A stretch of 64,000 bases of DNA from Nitratireductor arenosus (GCF_009742725.1 NZ_WPHG01000001.1:248001-312000), one strand, 5' to 3'. Shown: positions 45,201-54,953, counted from the stretch's first letter. Numbers and translations: made by a program. The notes: generated by a model from the sequence alone, not told the origin.

Positions 45201-45720
45201 CCGGATTGAAGATCGGGATCATCGTGTCGACGAAAAGAAACTCGGTGGCGTGCGCGTTGGTGGACGATTCGGCCGTGTGGTCGTCGCCCATCAGGGCCAG
45301 CACGCCGCCATTCCCGGACGATCCAGCGAGATTGGCGTGCCGAAAAACGTCGCCGGACCGATCGACCCCCGGACCCTTGCCGTACCAGACCGAAAACACG
45401 CCGTCATGCTTGCCTTCGCCAAGCAGTTCGGTCTGCTGCGCGCCCCAACAGGCGGTCGCCGCCAGTTCCTCGTTGAGGCCGGGCTGAAAAACGATGCTGG
45501 ACCGTTCGAGTTCGCTCTTCGCCCGCCACAATTGCTGGTCGAGACCGCCCAGCGGCGAACCCCGATAGCCGGAAACGAAACCGGCCGTGTCGAGCCCGGC
45601 AAGCCGGTCACGCTCGCGCTGCATCAACAGCATGCGAATGATCGCCTGCGCGCCGGACACGTAGATGCGCCGTTTTTCGAGGTCGTATTTGTCGTCGAGC
45701 GAAACGTCGTGAAGGGTCAT
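42244..45720 (-). CDS. Fused indolepyruvate:ferredoxin oxidoreductase family protein
   Basis: A 1158-residue fusion of the alpha and gamma activities of 2-oxoacid:ferredoxin oxidoreductases. The N-terminal pyrimidine-binding half starts at VSGYRGSPLGGLD near residue 50; the TPP-binding half contains FCSGCPHNSSTKVPDG and GIGCHFMALWMDRSTVGFTAMGGEG near residues 440-480. Iron-sulfur ligands follow in CEGCGDCGVQSNC and CNKDFSCVNGFC; the gamma domain begins at GIIDGIGGTGVVTVGAVLGMAA near residue 725. It oxidises an aryl or branched 2-oxo acid with CoA to acyl-CoA. It lies beside a TRAP transporter likely to bring in 2-oxo acids. Confidence 0.94.
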   Translation of the reverse strand: MTLHDVSLDDKYDLEKRRIYVSGAQAIIRMLLMQRERDRLAGLDTAGFVSGYRGSPLGGLDQQLWRAKSELERSSIVFQPGLNEELAATACWGAQQTELLGEGKHDGVFSVWYGKGPGVDRSGDVFRHANLAGSSGNGGVLALMGDDHTAESSTNAHATEFLFVDTMIPIFNPAGVQELVDYGLYGFALSRFAGTWSAMKCVKDNIESTGSVDVALDRLKVVLPEFDMPPGGLNIRHELDQMGQEARLHEFKRAAAAAFIRVNNLNKIVYSGGRTPKIGIITVGKSYLDVRQALEDIGIDEAGANRIGLRLFKVACPWPLDLEHIRDFARGLEMIIVVEEKRSLIEVQVREDLYGTAMQPMVVGKKDERGDWLFPAKGALDPNDIAIAIGERILKVIGPSEEIAARVNRLRQFQAMLAETTDVASRTPYFCSGCPHNSSTKVPDGSIAGAGIGCHFMALWMDRSTVGFTAMGGEGAQWVGQAPFSKREHIFQNLGDGTYNHSGSLAIRFAIASGANITYKILYNDAVAMTGGQPHEGSLSVEMIANQMRAEGIGRIAIVTDEPDKYAGKASFPSGATIHHRDDLDRVQRELRVVKGVSVLLYDQTCAAEKRRRRKRGTYPDPDRRVIINELVCEGCGDCGVQSNCVSIQPVETEYGRKRRIDQSSCNKDFSCVNGFCPSFVTVHGAKIRKSRGIAGSADPLEGVPVPRLSSLSGGWSGIIDGIGGTGVVTVGAVLGMAAHLEGRGCGLIDMAGLAQKGGAVFTHVRIAETPEAVHAIRVSAGKANMVLGCDLVVSGSKKVLSAVRENETVFVANTAEVMPGDFARSPGFSLPAERLKKAIRAAAGEDKAFFFDATRTAAVLFGNSLGANMFMLGLAYQHGGLPVSAEAIEHAIALNGQAVAMNVDAFRWGRRAAHEPTFVRELVGRVGSASGAEQPADTLDEIVSRRAAFLTAYQNAAFADRYRTRIAAVRAKETEMVPGSSAVTEAVARNLFKLMAVKDEYEVARLYTDGSFAKQLSAEFENYDRLEFHLAPPIMGRKSADGRPRKSAFGPWMMRAFRLLAAMKGLRGTRLDLFGYSRERRMERGLLAEYEADIDTVLSGLTPERADAAAALASLPQIVKGYGHVKDANVRKAAEERTRLLARFKAGDAAKALEAAE

Positions 45721-46149
45721 CGGTTCCTCCGCGAAGCCCGCTGCCGCGCGGACACCGCTTTACCCGCCGGAGTGTTCAATTCCAAAGCGGCCGCGTCAAA
45801 CAAATTTCGCAAAACCTAGCACAGCGCAAGATCGCTACTGTTTCAGCCTTATTGGCGGATGATCGTGACCCCGGTGACGCCGCTCGCGTACTTTCCTTTC
45901 GGCGCGCGCAAGCCGACCCGAAGAGCCGGCTACCAGGTCCATACGGCAAAAATACCTAATGCGAAATGGGGAGTACGTTTGAACGCCAATCGTCTTTGAA
46001 TGAACTGTCAAAGCTGGTAATCACGGCCAGGTCCACCGGGATAAGCTCGGTGGCCAGCCGGGCGGCAATCGACACAAGAGCCATGAATGGCCGCTGCCCA
46101 GCTTCGGGGAATTGCCCGCTTGGCGGGCGCTTGAAACGGGAGGAAGTGA
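45721..46149. other. Divergent intergenic region between the oxidoreductase and dctQ
   Basis: 429 bp without a convincing gene. It holds the candidate leftward promoter at 45771-45799 and a neighbouring AT-rich block CAAATTTCGCAAAA. No sigma-54 type site was found upstream of dctQ. The rest shows nothing I can name. Confidence 0.6.
45771..45799 (-). promoter_or_regulatory. Candidate promoter of the indolepyruvate oxidoreductase gene
   Basis: On the minus strand TTGACG is followed after 17 bp by AACACT, ending about 50 bp upstream of the ATG. An AT-rich element lies directly upstream. The -10 match is weak (3 of 6). Confidence 0.35.
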
Positions 46150-46731
46150 ATGGCGGCTTTGCTCGCGCTCTCACGGCTTGTCGACACGATCAACGAGTTT
46201 GTCGGCCGCCAGGTGTCGTGGCTCATTCTCGTCGCGGTATTGATCAGTGCCGGCAACGCCAGCATCCGCAAGGCGTTCGACATGTCGTCCAATGCCTGGC
46301 TGGAATTGCAATGGTATCTCTACGGCACGGTGTTCATGCTCGCCGCCGCCTATACGTTGCAGCGCAATGAGCATGTACGCATCGACATCCTGTCCAACCG
46401 CCTTTCCAAGCGCACCCGCGACTGGGTCGACCTGATCTGTCACATCACCTTCCTGCTGCCCTTCGTGGCACTGATGGTGTGGCTATGCTGGCCCTGGTTC
46501 TGGTTGTCCTATCGCAGCGGTGAAATCTCGGCCAATGCCGGCGGCCTGGTGATCTGGCCGGCGAAGATGATGGTGCTGGCCGGCTTCATCCTCTTGGCGG
46601 CGCAGGCGCTGTCGGAGATCATCAAGCGCATCGCCGTCATTCGCGGTGACATCGACGACCCCACCCCCTCGCACGATTTGCCTCCGGCCGCCGAGGCCGC
46701 GATCGAGATGGAGACGAAGGATCGTGACTGA
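46150..46731 (+). CDS. dctQ: TRAP transporter small permease (DctQ family)
   Basis: A 193-residue four-helix membrane protein. DTINEFVGRQVSWLILVAVLIS and the segment IRKAFDMSSNAWLELQWYLYGTVFMLAAAYTLQRNEHVRIDIL are typical of DctQ in 2-oxo-acid/lactate-type TRAP systems. The C-terminus is a charged cytoplasmic tail. GGGAGGA precedes the ATG. It overlaps the dctM GTG start by 8 bp. Confidence 0.92.
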   Translation: MAALLALSRLVDTINEFVGRQVSWLILVAVLISAGNASIRKAFDMSSNAWLELQWYLYGTVFMLAAAYTLQRNEHVRIDILSNRLSKRTRDWVDLICHITFLLPFVALMVWLCWPWFWLSYRSGEISANAGGLVIWPAKMMVLAGFILLAAQALSEIIKRIAVIRGDIDDPTPSHDLPPAAEAAIEMETKDRD

Positions 46732-48535
46732 CTTCGTCGCCCACAATCTCGCACCCATCATGTTCGTCTGCGTGATGGCGATGCTGCTGATCGGCTACCC
46801 GGTCGCCTTCACGCTCGCCGCCGGCGGGCTGTTGTTCTTCGCCATCGGCGTCGAGATGTCGGCGATCTCGAGCGAGATTCGGCTGTTCTGGCCCTTGCTG
46901 CAGTCCCATCCCGAACGAGTCTACGGCATCATGTACAACGACACCCTGCTGGCGGTGCCGTTCTTCACCTTCATGGGGCTCATCCTCGAACGCTCGCGCA
47001 TGGCCGAAGATCTGCTCGAGACGATCGGCCAATTGTTCGGCCCGGTGCGCGGCGGCCTCGCCTTCGCCGCCGTGCTCGTCGGCGCGCTGCTCGCCGCCAC
47101 GACCGGCGTGGTCGCGGCCTCGGTGATCGCCATGGGACTGATCTCGCTGCCGATCATGATGCGCTACGGCTACAACAAAAGCGTCGCGACCGGAACGATC
47201 GCCGCCTCGGGCACACTGGCGCAGATCGTGCCGCCTTCGCTGGTCCTGATCGTCATGGCCGACCAGCTCGGCCGCTCGGTCGGCGACATGTATGTCGGCG
47301 CCTTGCTGCCGGCCCTGATCATCGTGACGTTTTATTGTCTCTATGTCCTGGTTCTCAGCTTCGTCCGGCCGGAATGGGTGCCGGCCCTGCCTCCCGAGGC
47401 GCGCACGCTGGGCGGTGGCGTGACCTCGCTCATCGCCGTTCTCGCGGCGGCGGTGACAATCTACCTGATCACCTACAACACCATTTTCGCCGATATGCGC
47501 TACGAGGTGCGCCTGGTCTGGGCGGCGACGGTGGCGACGCTTGCCGCCTATCTGTTCAGCTTGATCAACCGCCAGCTCAAGCTCGGCATCCTATCGCGCC
47601 TCGCCGAACAGGTGGTGATCGTGCTGATCCCGCCGCTGGCGCTGATCTTCCTCGTTCTGGGCACGATCTTCCTCGGCATCGCCACGCCCACCGAGGGCGG
47701 CGCGATGGGTGCGACCGGCGCACTGTTCCTGGCGCTGGTGAAGGGTCGGCTCAACCTCACCGTCCTCAAGCAGGCGCTCGATTCGACCACCAAGCTCGCC
47801 GCCTTCGTCATGTTCATCCTGATCGGCGCGCGCGTGTTCGGCCTGACCTTCTACGGCATCAACGGCAATATCTGGATCGAGGAACTGCTGTTGTCGTTGC
47901 CCGGCGGCGAGTACGGCTTCCTAATCTTCGTCACCATCATCATCTTCATTCTGGGCTGCTTTCTCGATTTTTTCGAAATCGCCTTCATCGCCGTGCCGCT
48001 GCTCGCGCCGGCGGCCGAAAGTCTGGGGATCGACCTGATCTGGTTCGGCGTCATCCTCGGCATCAACCTGCAGACCTCGTTCCTGACGCCGCCCTTCGGG
48101 TTCTCGCTGTTCTACCTGCGCTCGATCGCACCCATGCACGACTGGACCGACACAGTGTCGGGCCGGGTCTTGCCGGGGATCAAGACCTTCGAGATATACA
48201 AGGGTGCCCTGCCCTACATCGTGATCCAGTTCATCATGATCCTGATCGTGATCTCGTTCCCGCAACTCGTCACCCACTATAAGTCGGCGCCGGGGGTCGG
48301 CGGGGGAGATGTCGAAATCCAGCTTCCTCCGCTCGGGCCACCACCGGCAAATGGCGGTGACGGCGACCAGCCTTCGCCGTTTGGTCTTCCGCCCCTGGGC
48401 ATGCCCAACAATAATGGCGGCACTCAGGGAGAGCCCGCGCCATTCGGTCTGCCGCCGCTCAACCTGCAGCCCGAAGGCGCAACCCCGGCACCGGTGCCCG
48501 CGATCGATCTCAGCCAGCCGCCGAAGATCGAATAG
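46724..48535 (+). CDS. dctM: TRAP transporter large permease (DctM family) with proline-rich C-terminal tail
   Basis: A 603-residue membrane protein with a GTG start overlapping dctQ. Usual DctM is about 425-450 residues; the larger TakM-like branch has an internal insertion. Key segments are LLIGYPVAFTLAAGG, VPFFTFMGLILERSRMAEDLLETIGQLFGPVRGGLA, SGTLAQIVPPSLVLIVMADQLGRSVGDMYVGALLP, GIATPTEGGAMGATGALFL and NLQTSFLTPPFGFSLFYLR. Residues from about 521 (48284-48535) form a Pro/Gly-rich tail with PSPFGLPPL and PAPFGLPPL repeats, not part of the transport core. It is a Na- or H-coupled symporter for an organic acid. Confidence 0.93.
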   Translation: MTDFVAHNLAPIMFVCVMAMLLIGYPVAFTLAAGGLLFFAIGVEMSAISSEIRLFWPLLQSHPERVYGIMYNDTLLAVPFFTFMGLILERSRMAEDLLETIGQLFGPVRGGLAFAAVLVGALLAATTGVVAASVIAMGLISLPIMMRYGYNKSVATGTIAASGTLAQIVPPSLVLIVMADQLGRSVGDMYVGALLPALIIVTFYCLYVLVLSFVRPEWVPALPPEARTLGGGVTSLIAVLAAAVTIYLITYNTIFADMRYEVRLVWAATVATLAAYLFSLINRQLKLGILSRLAEQVVIVLIPPLALIFLVLGTIFLGIATPTEGGAMGATGALFLALVKGRLNLTVLKQALDSTTKLAAFVMFILIGARVFGLTFYGINGNIWIEELLLSLPGGEYGFLIFVTIIIFILGCFLDFFEIAFIAVPLLAPAAESLGIDLIWFGVILGINLQTSFLTPPFGFSLFYLRSIAPMHDWTDTVSGRVLPGIKTFEIYKGALPYIVIQFIMILIVISFPQLVTHYKSAPGVGGGDVEIQLPPLGPPPANGGDGDQPSPFGLPPLGMPNNNGGTQGEPAPFGLPPLNLQPEGATPAPVPAIDLSQPPKIE

Positions 48536-48583
48536 CCGGGTCGCATTTCGCGCACCCGCAGAGACCTTACGGATCGACAAAAA

Positions 48584-48611
48584 AAACCCCGGGGCCGTTG
48601 CCCCGGGGTTT
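48584..48611. terminator. Bidirectional terminator between dctM and dctP
   Basis: AAACCCCGGGGC-CGTT-GCCCCGGGGTTT, a perfect 12-bp stem with A-tract and T-tract flanks, sits in the gap between the convergent dctM and dctP genes. It can end both transcripts. Confidence 0.85.
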
Positions 48612-48640
48612 CGTGTCCTGAACCGAAAATGGTTCGCGCG

Positions 48641-50799
<2,159 letters not shown>

Positions 50800-50830
50800 A
50801 CCTTCCCGCCCCGTCGCACGGCGTCCAGTA

Positions 50831-51226
50831 TCAGAATTGGGAAAGAAGCTGGAATATCGGCGCTTCCGGTCGCACAGACTCGTAGTCGACGCCATCCGCG
50901 ATCGCGAATTCGACTATCGGCGTGCCGTCCTCCGACAGGAAGCTCAACAATCCGTCGCCCTGCTCTTGGCCGAAGCGGACCCGCGCGAACCGTTCGTCGA
51001 GTTCACCGCAGTCGGGTTCGAGGACGAGCTCGAACCGACCTTGCGTCGCATCGCCCGCGCGTTCGACGGAACAACGTCCCGAACCGCCGACCCGGTAGAG
51101 CGAATAATGCCCTTCAGGTGCCTGGGAAGCTTTCGTCAGTGGCGCGCTATCGAGCGCCTCTCCCGTCGTCACATAGGCTCCGGCCGTAGCGACAAGCGCC
51201 AAGGCACATGCGGAAAACAGCTTCAC
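50831..51226 (-). CDS. Small secreted protein, possibly AprI/Inh-like
   Basis: A 131-residue protein with an N-terminal signal (LFSACALALVATAGAYVTTGEA). The mature part has two cysteines (RCSVERAG and EPDCGELDERF), a run GRFELVLEPDC and GDGLLSFLSEDGTPIVEFA that recalls the AprI/Inh beta-barrel metalloprotease inhibitors, but the resemblance is weak. I do not claim a function. It is convergent with the C26 hydrolase, 31 bp away, and lies 38 bp from the long palindrome at 51265-51303. Confidence 0.72.
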   Translation of the reverse strand: MKLFSACALALVATAGAYVTTGEALDSAPLTKASQAPEGHYSLYRVGGSGRCSVERAGDATQGRFELVLEPDCGELDERFARVRFGQEQGDGLLSFLSEDGTPIVEFAIADGVDYESVRPEAPIFQLLSQF

Positions 51227-51264
51227 CGCGAATCATCCCTGCTTGTACCCCCGCAAGGAAGGGT

Positions 51265-51303
51265 GGTGCGAACCGGTTAACGATTCGTTAACCGGTTCGC
51301 ACC
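51265..51303. promoter_or_regulatory. Perfect 18-bp inverted repeat after the 2-hydroxyacid dehydrogenase gene
   Basis: GGTGCGAACCGGTTAACG pairs perfectly with CGTTAACCGGTTCGCACC across the loop ATT. The right arm includes the stop codon and last four codons of the dehydrogenase. There is no T-run on either strand. Each arm itself contains AACCGGTT and GTTAAC palindromes. Confidence 0.65.
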
Positions 51304-52259
51304 GCGGCAAGGCCGGCGGTTTCGGGAACCGGCGTCAGCACGCGCCCCTCATCGAACCAGGCGATCAGGTTGTCGACGACCAGATCGGCCATCGCCTCCC
51401 GCGTTGCACGCGAGGCCGAGCCGACATGCGGCAACAGTGTCGCATTGTCGAGTTCGAGCAGAGCCCGCGGCACATGGGGCTCATCGGAAAAGACGTCGAG
51501 ACCGGCGGCCCGGATGGTACCGGCAGCAAGCGCCGCGATCAGTGCCTCCTCGTCGACCGTGCTGCCGCGCCCGATATTGAGGAAGATGCCGTCGGGGCCG
51601 AGCGCCTCGAAAATCTCGGCGTTGACGATCTTGTGCGTCTGCGCCCCGCCCGGAGCCACCGAGACGAGCACATCGACCGCCTCGGCGAGCCCGCGCAGAC
51701 TGTCGTGATAGGCGTAGGAGACGTCGGCGACCGGTCGGCGATTATGATAGGCGATCGGCAGGCCGAAGGCCTCCAGCCGGCGCGCGATCGCCTGGCCGAT
51801 GCGTCCCAGGCCGAAAATGCCGACGCGGCGGCCGCGCAGGGTCGATGCCGTCAGCGGATAACCCCCTTCCCGCGCCCAGCGGCCTGCGCGCAGATAGGCC
51901 TCGGCCCTGGCGAACTCGCGCACCGTATTGAGCAGCAATCCAACGGCGGTGTCGGCGACCTCCTCGTTCAGGACGTCGGGCGTGTTGGTCACCATTATAT
52001 TCTTCGACGCGGCGTGGCCTGCGTCCACGGCATCGTAGCCGACGCCGAAATTGGCGATGATTTCCAGTTTCGGCAGCGCATCGATAAAAGCCGCGTCGAT
52101 CGTGGTCATCGCCGCGATGCCGCGAATGGCGCTGGCGTCCCGCCCGGCCAGCAGGACGGGATCGGCGGCCTGGAGTGGCACCAGCCGGAACTCTTCTGAA
52201 ATCCGCTTGGCCGCATGCTCGTGCAGCTTGCCGGGTACCAGGATTGAAACGTCGCGCAT
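51288..52259 (-). CDS. D-isomer-specific 2-hydroxyacid dehydrogenase
   Basis: A 323-residue NAD(P)-dependent enzyme. The NAD motif GIFGLGRIGQAIARRLEAFG is near residue 148, catalytic Arg in LNIGRGSTVDEEAL near residue 232, Glu in DVFSDEPHVP near residue 262 and the His of LLPHVGSAS near residue 281. The group covers glyoxylate/hydroxypyruvate reductases. Substrates could be glyoxylate, hydroxypyruvate or an aryl pyruvate; all would fit the neighbouring 2-oxo-acid genes. The start at 52259 (MRDVSILVPGKL) is the ATG giving the family N-terminus; AGGA lies 12 bp upstream. Confidence 0.9.
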   Translation of the reverse strand: MRDVSILVPGKLHEHAAKRISEEFRLVPLQAADPVLLAGRDASAIRGIAAMTTIDAAFIDALPKLEIIANFGVGYDAVDAGHAASKNIMVTNTPDVLNEEVADTAVGLLLNTVREFARAEAYLRAGRWAREGGYPLTASTLRGRRVGIFGLGRIGQAIARRLEAFGLPIAYHNRRPVADVSYAYHDSLRGLAEAVDVLVSVAPGGAQTHKIVNAEIFEALGPDGIFLNIGRGSTVDEEALIAALAAGTIRAAGLDVFSDEPHVPRALLELDNATLLPHVGSASRATREAMADLVVDNLIAWFDEGRVLTPVPETAGLAAVRTG

Positions 52260-52370
52260 GAGATGACACCGATCCTTTATTGCCGTCGCGCCGGCACCGT
52301 AAGCATGGCTCGCCCCGCCGGCAAGCATGCCGCCGCACACGCGCTCGCAAATCCGTGATCGAAAAATTTC

Positions 52371-52396
52371 GGAACAGGTTCTCGGCCACCCACGTT
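52371..52396 (+). promoter_or_regulatory. EcfG-type general stress response promoter
   Basis: GGAAC and CGTT are separated by 17 bp, matching the alphaproteobacterial EcfG (sigma-EcfG) consensus of GGAAC-N16/17-CGTT. It ends 36 bp before the ATG of the small secreted protein. I did not find a second convincing promoter of this type in the window. Confidence 0.7.
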
Positions 52397-52431
52397 GTGT
52401 GGACAGTCCAACCAATGAAAGGAGAACCGAG

Positions 52432-52776
52432 ATGAAAATGAAGATTCTCACCGCAGCCGTGCTTGCGGCCGGACTGGCTACCGGCGGCGCCATCGCGCAG
52501 ACGACCAGCGCGACCTCGAAAGCAGGTTCGGGGCCGAACTTCAAATCCGACGACGAGCGCGTGATGTATGAGGAAAACGCTGATCGCATGGGTGGCTTCT
52601 TCACCGACGAGACCATGACTGAGATGCGTCCGGACACCGAGGTGAAGGAAATCTTCGCCGAGCTTGGCAAGGACGATCAGGCTGAGATCAAGGCGGCGTG
52701 CGAGCGAGCCATGGAAAACCGCGGCTCTTACGGCACCATCACCGTTAGCCTTTGCGAACAGGTCGACGCGATGTAA
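52432..52776 (+). CDS. Small secreted protein under a stress promoter
   Basis: A 114-residue protein with a clear signal peptide (MKMKILTAAVLAAGLATGGAIA, cleavage after residue 22). The mature part is acidic: SDDERVMYEENADRMGGFFTDETMTEMRPDTEVKEIFAELGKDDQAEIKAACERAMENRGSYG is a helix-rich stretch with two cysteines (KAAC and SLCEQ). I do not recognise a family with certainty; similar small periplasmic proteins are common in rhizobia. GGAGA precedes the ATG. It is followed by a strong terminator, so it is a monocistronic unit. Confidence 0.84.
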   Translation: MKMKILTAAVLAAGLATGGAIAQTTSATSKAGSGPNFKSDDERVMYEENADRMGGFFTDETMTEMRPDTEVKEIFAELGKDDQAEIKAACERAMENRGSYGTITVSLCEQVDAM

Positions 52777-52796
52777 AGGAACGGTTCCAGACATCG

Positions 52797-52840
52797 ACGG
52801 CTCCCGCCTTTCGAGGCGGGAGCCGTATTCTTTTGTCTTT
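52797..52840 (+). terminator. Intrinsic terminator with UUCG loop
   Basis: ACGGCTCCCGCCT and AGGCGGGAGCCGT form a perfect 13-bp stem with a TTCG loop, followed by ATTCTTTTGTCTTTTC. It lies 20 bp past the stop of the secreted protein gene. Confidence 0.9.
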
Positions 52841-52914
52841 TCGGGACGGATCGTGGATGCCGACCATGTTGCGATCGGGGAGTTTCGTCCCGGGGTCGTT
52901 GTGCCGGTACCCGG

Positions 52915-53937
52915 TCAGTCGCGCTCGACGGGTTTTCCGGTCGATTGGCGTACATGCAGTTCCGGCTTGATCAGCTCCTGCGAGGCGGTGACCGGAACGC
53001 CGTTCAGCCGGTCAAGCAACGCCCGAGCCGCGCGGCGGCCAACGTCGCGCTGGCCGTTCCACACCGTGGTCAGGGCCGGCGTCGCGATCGCGGCTTCCTC
53101 GAGATCGTCGTAGCCTGTCACCGAGATGTCGAGACCGGGCACGAGCCCGGCACGGGCGATGCCGTTCATCAACCCGATCGCCACCAGGTCGTTCCAGCAC
53201 ACCGCCGCGGTCGGCTTGTCGGGCAGAGCGAGGAATTGTCCGGCGACCTCAAAGCCGCCCTGTTTGGTGCGCGGCCCCGGAATGCGCCAGTGCGGCGCGA
53301 CGACGAGGCCGGCCTTTTCCATCGCCGCGACATAGCCCTGGTAACGGTCGCGGCCGGTCGAGGTCTGGTCCGTGCCGCCGATCATGGCGATGCGACGGTG
53401 GCCGAGTGAGATCAGATGATTGGTGGCAAGCCCGATCCCGTAAGCATCGTCGCCGCGAAAAACCGGCACCTCCGCGCCCTCGACCGAGCGCGCGATCAGC
53501 ACGGCGGGAAGTCCGTTTTCCTCGATCAGCCGGATGTCTTCCCGCGGCGTTCCGATCGCCGGCGACATAATGACGCCGTCGGCGCCGAGCTGCAGCAGTG
53601 TGTCGACGAAGGTCCGCTGCTTTTCGAGCTGATCGTAATGGTTGGACAGCAAAAAAGTCTGCCGGCTGCGGTCGAGTTCGCTCTCGATCGAACGCAGGAT
53701 TTCGGCAAAGAACGGGTTCATGATGTCGTGCACGACCACGCCTACAATGCCGGATCGCGAGGTGCGCAGGCTGGCCGCGCGCCGGTTGTAGATATAGCCG
53801 ATGGCGCGCGCATGTTCCTTGATGCGTTCCCGCGTGGTGTCGGCAACCAATGGACTGTCCCGAAGCGCCAGCGACACGGTCGCGGTGGAGACGCCGAGCG
53901 CCTCGGCAATGGTCGAAAGCTTTATTTTCTGCGCCAG
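52915..53937 (-). CDS. LacI family transcriptional regulator (probable CTG start)
   Basis: A 340-residue regulator when read from CTG at 53937. The DNA-binding helix-turn-helix is complete: KLSTIAEALGVSTATVSLAL near residues 5-25, and the hinge KEHARAIGYIYNRRAASLRTSRSGIVGVV follows. The effector domain carries VISP-like PAIGTPREDI, ISLGHRRIAMIGGTD and TGYDDLEEAAIATPALTTV. The frame upstream of the helix-turn-helix holds no ATG, GTG or TTG; the GTG at 53877 would remove half the DNA-binding motif. CTG at 53937 has GGGAGGGG 5 bp upstream. The neighbours DMT transporter and secreted protein do not reveal its inducer. Confidence 0.86.
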   Translation of the reverse strand: MAQKIKLSTIAEALGVSTATVSLALRDSPLVADTTRERIKEHARAIGYIYNRRAASLRTSRSGIVGVVVHDIMNPFFAEILRSIESELDRSRQTFLLSNHYDQLEKQRTFVDTLLQLGADGVIMSPAIGTPREDIRLIEENGLPAVLIARSVEGAEVPVFRGDDAYGIGLATNHLISLGHRRIAMIGGTDQTSTGRDRYQGYVAAMEKAGLVVAPHWRIPGPRTKQGGFEVAGQFLALPDKPTAAVCWNDLVAIGLMNGIARAGLVPGLDISVTGYDDLEEAAIATPALTTVWNGQRDVGRRAARALLDRLNGVPVTASQELIKPELHVRQSTGKPVERD

Positions 53938-53969
53938 AACGCCCCTCCCGTCGATCCGCCCAGGTCGTT

Positions 53970-53982
53970 TTAAACTGTTTAA
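53970..53982. promoter_or_regulatory. Putative LacI-family operator
   Basis: TTAAAC-T-GTTTAA, a palindrome with a single central base, lies 33 bp upstream of the LacI start. LacI operators commonly have a compact palindrome of this size. It would permit autoregulation. Confidence 0.5.
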
Positions 53983-54011
53983 TCGCGCTTATGCCATCGC
54001 CCTACGGCATT

Positions 54012-54953
54012 TCAAAGCCTTTTCGACAGGCTTTCGGTTTCCGCATTCGGCGCGGAAGCCGAGCGCAGCCGCAACCGGCGCTCGCGATGCACGATATAAA
54101 GCCCGCTCGCCACGATGATCGCCGCGCCGCCCAGGGTGAAGCCGTCCGGCACGTCGCCGAAGGCGAGATAGCCGAGCACGATCATCCACACCATTTGCAG
54201 GTAGGGATAGGGCGCGAGGGCTCCGGTGGTCGCCTGCCGGTAGGCCTTTATCAGCAGCCAGTGGCCCAACCCGCCATAGATGCCGAGCGACATGAGCACG
54301 ATCCACTCAACCGCCGTTGCCGGCACCGATCCGTAGAACGGAACCGCCGGCGCCATCAGGATCACCGGCGCCAGCGCCGAATAGAAAATCAGGCTCTCGG
54401 CGGTCTCCGTAGCGCTCATCTTGCGGGTCATGATCACGTAGGACGAATAGCTCAGCATCGCACAGATCAGGTAGAGATGACCGACCTCGAAAACGCCGAA
54501 ACCGGGGCGCGTGATCACCAGCACGCCGGCGAAGCCGACAATGATCGCCGCCCAGCGCCGCCATCCGGCCCATTCGCCCAGAAACGGGCCGGCGAGCGCG
54601 GTGATGACCATCGGTGCGAAGAAAAAGATCGACACCGCCTCGGCGAGCTGCAGCGACTTCAGCCCCTGGAAATTGAAGAAGGTCGCGCCGAACAAAAACA
54701 TGCCACGCAACACTTGCAACGGTCCGCTGGCGACCCGGAACGCGGCGCGATGACGCCATGGTCGCAGGATGAGGACGGCAAGAACCAAATGGACCGCGAA
54801 GCGAACCCAGGCGATGAAGGGCGGCGCAAGCCCGGCCGCGCCCAGAAATTTCGCGCTGGTATCAAGGAAGGAAAACAGCAGCCCGGCCGCAAACACGAGC
54901 AGGATCGCGGCCAACGGCGTCGCGGTATCGGTGACGGAATTGACTTTGCTCAA
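54012..54953 (-). CDS. DMT superfamily transporter (EamA domains)
   Basis: About 313 residues with ten hydrophobic segments arranged as two EamA repeats: LAAILLVFAAGLLFSFLDTSAKFLG at the start, FLGEWAGWRRWAAIIVGFAGVLVITRPG near the middle and GGLGHWLLIKAYRQATTGALAPYPYLQMVWMIVLGYLAFGD in the second half. Such proteins export amino acids, drugs or metabolites. The start is uncertain because no ATG gives a family N-terminus: TTG at 54953 is used here, while TTG at 55016 is an alternative. It lies downstream of the MarR gene and upstream of the LacI gene. Confidence 0.85.
   Translation of the reverse strand: MSKVNSVTDTATPLAAILLVFAAGLLFSFLDTSAKFLGAAGLAPPFIAWVRFAVHLVLAVLILRPWRHRAAFRVASGPLQVLRGMFLFGATFFNFQGLKSLQLAEAVSIFFFAPMVITALAGPFLGEWAGWRRWAAIIVGFAGVLVITRPGFGVFEVGHLYLICAMLSYSSYVIMTRKMSATETAESLIFYSALAPVILMAPAVPFYGSVPATAVEWIVLMSLGIYGGLGHWLLIKAYRQATTGALAPYPYLQMVWMIVLGYLAFGDVPDGFTLGGAAIIVASGLYIVHRERRLRLRSASAPNAETESLSKRL

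Noticed and set aside
45704-45728. GGAAC-N16-CGTT on the minus strand near the indolepyruvate oxidoreductase start
   Set aside because: It matches the EcfG spacing, but the -10 element lies inside the coding sequence, so it cannot drive that gene; no other gene is positioned to use it.
52779-52789. GGAACGGTTCC palindrome after the secreted protein gene
   Set aside because: It is between the stop codon and a strong terminator, with no gene to control; it is probably incidental.
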